A DNA stretch of 8,269 nt from Gammaproteobacteria bacterium (GTDB lineage Bacteria; Pseudomonadota; Gammaproteobacteria; Arenicellales; JAHEKD01): contig JAHEKD010000090.1 of assembly GCA_024638545.1 (NCBI GenBank), positions 1 through 8,269 on the forward strand. The letters are read 5' to 3'. The notes below the pieces were generated by a model. The model was given only the letters and a program-made list of their open reading frames with translations, was not told the DNA's origin and ran no database searches. A program made the translations under genes and the position numbers. Below, piece by piece: positions 5,866-8,269 of the stretch; positions within the stretch are counted from its first letter, which is position 1, and the number at the start of each line of letters is the position of its first letter.

Positions 5866-5885
5866 AGTCCGGTGAGAAATGCGGG
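5866..5885 (-). repeat. Right terminal inverted repeat of element B
   Basis: Exact complement of 5676-5695. It is followed by CTAA, which resembles the CTAG flanking the outer end of copy A at 3557-3560. Confidence 0.85.
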
Positions 5886-5890
5886 CTAAT

Positions 5891-5918
5891 ACCGGTAAAA
5901 GCCCGATGGCCGGTTTTT
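5891..5918 (+). terminator. Weak hairpin with T5 run downstream of element B
   Basis: ACCGG (5891-5895) pairs with CCGGT (5910-5914) across a 14-base loop, followed by TTTT. An alternative pairing GTAAAAGCC with GGC..TTTTTAC involves the same bases. On the + strand it could end the M48 operon transcript; on the - strand it lies just after the tauE stop but lacks a T tract there. Confidence 0.3.
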
Positions 5919-5921
5919 ACA

Positions 5922-6668
5922 TTAAAATCCTAGTGACTTTCTCAACAGGTTTAAGGCCATTAATCCAAGTATGACATCAATAATGATGACAAAGTGCTTT
6001 TCGGATATCCCTGAGCGAAAATGTTTGCCCAGAACAACGCCACACATAGCCATGATACTGCCCACAAGGCCTGCGGGAATCAGTTCAGCGGTGAGGATGC
6101 CTCCGATCCAGTAACCCGCCGTTAACGGCAAACTGCCAATTAAAAACATCCAGCCGGTGGCCCGAACGAACTGCTCTTTTTCCAGCCCCAGCATGCGCAG
6201 ATAAATAATCGTTGGCGGTCCCCACACTGTCGTCAGACCGCCCAGTATGCCTGCCAGTGTGCCGGCTAAACCTGCAGAAAAAATATGGCTTTTGCTGGTC
6301 AAATGGATTCTTGGCAGCTTTTTTTGAGAGATTAAAAAAAGGAATATGCCAACAGTGATCAGTAAATAGATCACACGCTCGTTCACCTGGGAGGCATATC
6401 TTGAGGCAATAAATATAGCGATGCCGATAGCCGTCAGATAAGGCCAGAAATTCGAAATTACCCAGCGAAACTGCCCGGATTGCCAGGCCTGCAGCAAATT
6501 ACTGAATAATAGCGGTAACACAATTAGCCCCAGTGCCTGATGGGCATCGAAGAAAAACACCATCAATGAAACGGCAATCGTCGGCAATCCCAGGCCGGCG
6601 ATACCTTTTACAGTACCTGCTATCAGCATCACTATGCTCACGATTAACCAGGATTCAACGCCTGTCAT
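5922..6668 (-). CDS. TauE/SafE family (COG0730) membrane permease
   Basis: 248 residues, almost entirely hydrophobic, with about seven to eight predicted transmembrane helices. The family moves small sulfur or organic anions such as sulfite or sulfoacetate across the inner membrane; the substrate of this member is unknown. The internal duplication typical of TauE is visible: LIAGTVKGIAGLGLPTIAVS near the N-terminus (~16-35) and AGTLAGILGGLTTVWGPP in the second half (~134-151). The start at 6668 has AAAGGA about ten bases upstream. The gene starts 49 bases after the ccmI stop on the same strand and is probably transcribed with it, although TauE is not a known part of the Ccm system. It ends 36 bases before element B. 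Confidence 0.88.
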   Translation of the reverse strand: MTGVESWLIVSIVMLIAGTVKGIAGLGLPTIAVSLMVFFFDAHQALGLIVLPLLFSNLLQAWQSGQFRWVISNFWPYLTAIGIAIFIASRYASQVNERVIYLLITVGIFLFLISQKKLPRIHLTSKSHIFSAGLAGTLAGILGGLTTVWGPPTIIYLRMLGLEKEQFVRATGWMFLIGSLPLTAGYWIGGILTAELIPAGLVGSIMAMCGVVLGKHFRSGISEKHFVIIIDVILGLMALNLLRKSLGF

Positions 6669-6717
6669 AATCAGCTGATCCTTTCATTTATCAATACAGA
6701 TTTGATCAAAAAGCGAT

Positions 6718-7923
6718 TTAATCAACAACGCTGTTTATCGTTATCTTCACATGATCAATTGTTTGCGGGTTGATCACAGCTGATTCACCCTGCAGATCAC
6801 CCGCTTGCGCCTGCGCCTGGCCCGAGCTTGATATCCTTGCTGAAATCACAACCTCATCAAATGAAGACAGTGCCAGATCAGGCATCATCGCCATGGAATC
6901 ATTCAGCGTGACCTCAAGCGGCAGCTCATTGACGGAATGCCTGCTCACAGCCAGTGGCATGGGCGGACCGCTTGCCGCTTTTGCAAAAACAAAGACAGTT
7001 TGCCGGTTATTGATATCATCCTTTAGTTCCTCAGACAGCTCGACGGTGACGTTTACCGCCGCAGGCGCCGCCGTTGGTGATGCCTGGAGGTTAGCGCCTG
7101 CTTTTTCCCGTGCCGCCTTGATAAGCTCGTCAATCTGGGCAAGGTTTTCAGGGTCATTGATGTTCAATCTGGCTTTTTGAAACAATCTCACGGCTGTATC
7201 AAAATCATTGGCCTGAAATGCCCTGGCGCCGGCCAGCCATAATCCGTGTACATGAGTTGGATCAAGCGTCAGTGCTTTTTCAATCAGCTCGCCGGCCTTG
7301 TCTGTAAAGCGTCCGCCATTTGCCATGGTTAGCGTATCAGCATAACGCGCCAGTACGTCAGGTGAATCGGTAGCAAGCTGATAGAGCTTTTCCATTGCAT
7401 TAGCCGCCTGGTCAAAACGCTGCAACATCATATTGGTTTGTGCCAGAACAAGCCAACCCTCCTGGTCGCCCGGATTTTCGGCGAGTCGCTGTTCCAGTCT
7501 GGAAATCAGCTCTTCCATGGATGGCTGTGATGATTCCTCGGCGGTTTGCAGCAGCGCTGCGGGCGTACCGACGCTCAGATAAACCAATAGTGCACACACC
7601 GGGATAAAAATTGACAAACCCAGCGCTGTCAGGCGATAAAAACGTGCTGATATGACGGCTCGTACAGGTTCAGCTTTTGCCTGCATTTCCAGCAGCAGCG
7701 TATTTTCAGCCTCGGTCCGAATCGAGTTTAACTGATCATCTGCGATAAGGTCGTTTTCGACATCCTTTTCAATATCTTTAATCTGCTGGCGGGTTGCCTG
7801 TAGATTAAGGGCCTCGCGGTCGCCGGCTGATCCGGCTTCTTGAGGCTGAGTTTGTTTTAGCAGCGGCACATTGACAAAAAACAAGGCAATAATAATCAAA
7901 ACTAAAATGATGGCTATAAACAT
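6718..7923 (-). CDS. ccmI: Cytochrome c biogenesis protein CcmI (CycH), TPR-containing
   Basis: 401 residues. CcmI holds the C-terminus of apocytochrome c in the periplasm and hands it to the CcmF-CcmH haem ligation complex. A first transmembrane helix is at 2-19 and a second at ~97-118. The cytoplasmic loop between them carries the leucine-zipper-like helix EALNLQATRQQIKDIEKDVEN (~37-57). Residues ~135-275 hold TPR repeats (MEELISRLEQRLAENPGDQE..., ALTLDPTHVHGLWLAGARAF). The C-terminal domain (~290-400) has the CcmI block VFVFAKAASGPPMPLAVSRH and LPLEVTLNDSMAMMPDLALS. All expected parts are present. ATG 7923 lacks a clear ribosome binding site, and the gene is separated from ccmH by 149 bases, more than usual for this pair, which often overlaps. 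Confidence 0.95.
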   Translation of the reverse strand: MFIAIILVLIIIALFFVNVPLLKQTQPQEAGSAGDREALNLQATRQQIKDIEKDVENDLIADDQLNSIRTEAENTLLLEMQAKAEPVRAVISARFYRLTALGLSIFIPVCALLVYLSVGTPAALLQTAEESSQPSMEELISRLEQRLAENPGDQEGWLVLAQTNMMLQRFDQAANAMEKLYQLATDSPDVLARYADTLTMANGGRFTDKAGELIEKALTLDPTHVHGLWLAGARAFQANDFDTAVRLFQKARLNINDPENLAQIDELIKAAREKAGANLQASPTAAPAAVNVTVELSEELKDDINNRQTVFVFAKAASGPPMPLAVSRHSVNELPLEVTLNDSMAMMPDLALSSFDEVVISARISSSGQAQAQAGDLQGESAVINPQTIDHVKITINSVVD

Positions 7924-8072
7924 GCTGCTATTGTCGGCTTTTAAACAGGAAAAGTGTTTTATTGTTTTGTTGGATCAATTATTCAAATACACACGGTGAT
8001 TATTTGACACTCGATTTCAGACTTCGCTTTGAATATAAACAAGTTTCACGCTTCCCGCCTGTCCAATCTGTA
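7924..8072 (-). promoter_or_regulatory. AT-rich spacer between ccmH and ccmI, possible internal promoter
   Basis: A 149-base gap separates two genes that usually abut. On the - strand TTGAAT and AATAAA stand 17 bases apart, each matching four of six consensus bases, so ccmI may have its own start of transcription. No hairpin with a T tract was found, so read-through from ccmH remains possible. Confidence 0.25.
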
Positions 8073-8269
8073 TTACTGATCCAGCAGCCTGCGAACTTTT
8101 TCGCGCTCCTGAGGCGTTGGATTAAATGTCTGGGCCTTACTTCTTTTAATATAATTTATAACGATAGCCAGGCCCAATATGAGAAAAATTGCCGGACCCA
8201 GCCACAACAGAAGCGTGCTGGATTTAAACGGCGGGCGATAGAGCACAAAATCACCGTAACGTTCGGTCA
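8073..8269 (-). CDS. ccmH: Cytochrome c maturation protein CcmH, C-terminal part, truncated by the window end
   Basis: The last 65 codons before TAA at 8075-8073, read leftward from the window edge. The visible sequence starts TERYGDFVLYRPPFKSSTLLLW, the conserved end of the CcmH periplasmic domain, followed by one transmembrane helix (WLGPAIFLILGLAIVINYI) and a short basic tail rich in charged residues (RSKAQTFNPTPQEREKVRRL). CcmH is the thioredox-like partner that keeps the apocytochrome CxxCH cysteines reduced for haem attachment; its own LRCxxC motif lies outside the window. Order ccmH then ccmI on the - strand fits the standard ccm operon, so ccmG and ccmF are expected further right. Confidence 0.93.
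   Translation of the reverse strand, partial: TERYGDFVLYRPPFKSSTLLLWLGPAIFLILGLAIVINYIKRSKAQTFNPTPQEREKVRRLLDQ

Larger units (their letters stand above)
3561..5885. mobile_element. Putative composite unit: operon captured between two inverted MITE-like elements
   Basis: Copies A and B lie in inverted orientation at the two ends of a 2.3-kb segment that holds ybjQ-ybjQ-M48. Three observations support insertion as one unit. First, both inner edges cut through open frames: a PP-loop ATPase start at A and a short frame at B. Second, the outer flanks CTAG (3557-3560) and CTAA (5886-5889) agree in three of four bases, whereas the two flanks of A (CTAG, CCGT) and of B (TCAA, CTAA) agree less well with each other or not at all. 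Third, removing the segment leaves about 160 bases between yebE and tauE, a normal spacer between genes on one strand. Independent insertion of each element followed by local deletion is the main alternative. Confidence 0.5.
5676..5885 (+). mobile_element. MITE-like element, copy B
   Basis: A 210-bp unit with perfect 20-bp terminal inverted repeats: CCCGCATTTCTCACCGGACT at 5676-5695 and its complement at 5866-5885. The similarity of the two ends extends imperfectly to about 35 bp (GCGAGACGGTT against GCGACGGTT). The interior is the reverse complement of copy A with three differences in 164 bp; one of them weakens the TGCCGGC hairpin present in A. It encodes no protein of its own. It lies between the M48 gene and tauE and may also end transcripts arriving from tauE. 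Confidence 0.87.

Noticed and set aside
7960..7985. FNR-like half sites (ATCAA, TTGTT) before ccmI.
   Set aside because: Only one half matches TTGAT-N4-ATCAA; the other half fails, so it is not a credible site.

Overview
The window looks like chromosomal DNA of a gammaproteobacterium of moderate GC content. The reasons are a TopA with GRYGP-type C-terminal repeats and a lysine-rich tail, a YebE-type DUF533 protein, and a ccmH-ccmI cytochrome c maturation pair. No rRNA, tRNA or CRISPR was seen. The species cannot be named from the sequence alone.

Layout, left to right. (1) 1-979 (+): the 3' part of topA. (2) 980-1267: a gene-free spacer with a good hairpin. (3) 1268-2623 (+): an FAD-dependent amine/amino-acid oxidoreductase of the DAO fold, convergent with (4) 2733-3437 (-): yebE. 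A perfect 20-bp palindrome lies between them. (5) 3561-5885: a segment that looks like an insertion. It is bounded by two inverted copies (A, 3561-3768; B, 5676-5885) of a ~209-bp MITE-like element. The shared 164-bp core differs at 3 positions, and the terminal inverted repeats begin CCCG. (6) 5922-6668 (-): a TauE/SafE permease. (7) 6718-7923 (-): ccmI. (8) 8073-8269 (-): the 3' end of ccmH.

Between the two elements lies a compact + strand operon: a soluble YbjQ-family (DUF74) protein, a second YbjQ-family protein with an N-terminal membrane anchor, and a membrane-anchored M48 zinc metalloprotease. At the inner edge of copy A is the first ~39 codons of a PP-loop ATPase gene (motif SAGKDS) with a strong ribosome binding site, cut off exactly at the element. 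At the inner edge of copy B is a short open frame that also runs into the element. Removing 3561-5885 leaves an ordinary spacer of about 160 bp between yebE and tauE. The outermost flanks are CTAG and CTAA, a better match to each other than the flanks of either single copy. The favoured reading, an inference, is that a genomic fragment was captured between two inverted MITEs and inserted as a composite unit carrying ybjQ-ybjQ-M48. Each element also carries a small intrinsic-terminator-like hairpin oriented to stop transcription entering the cargo from outside.
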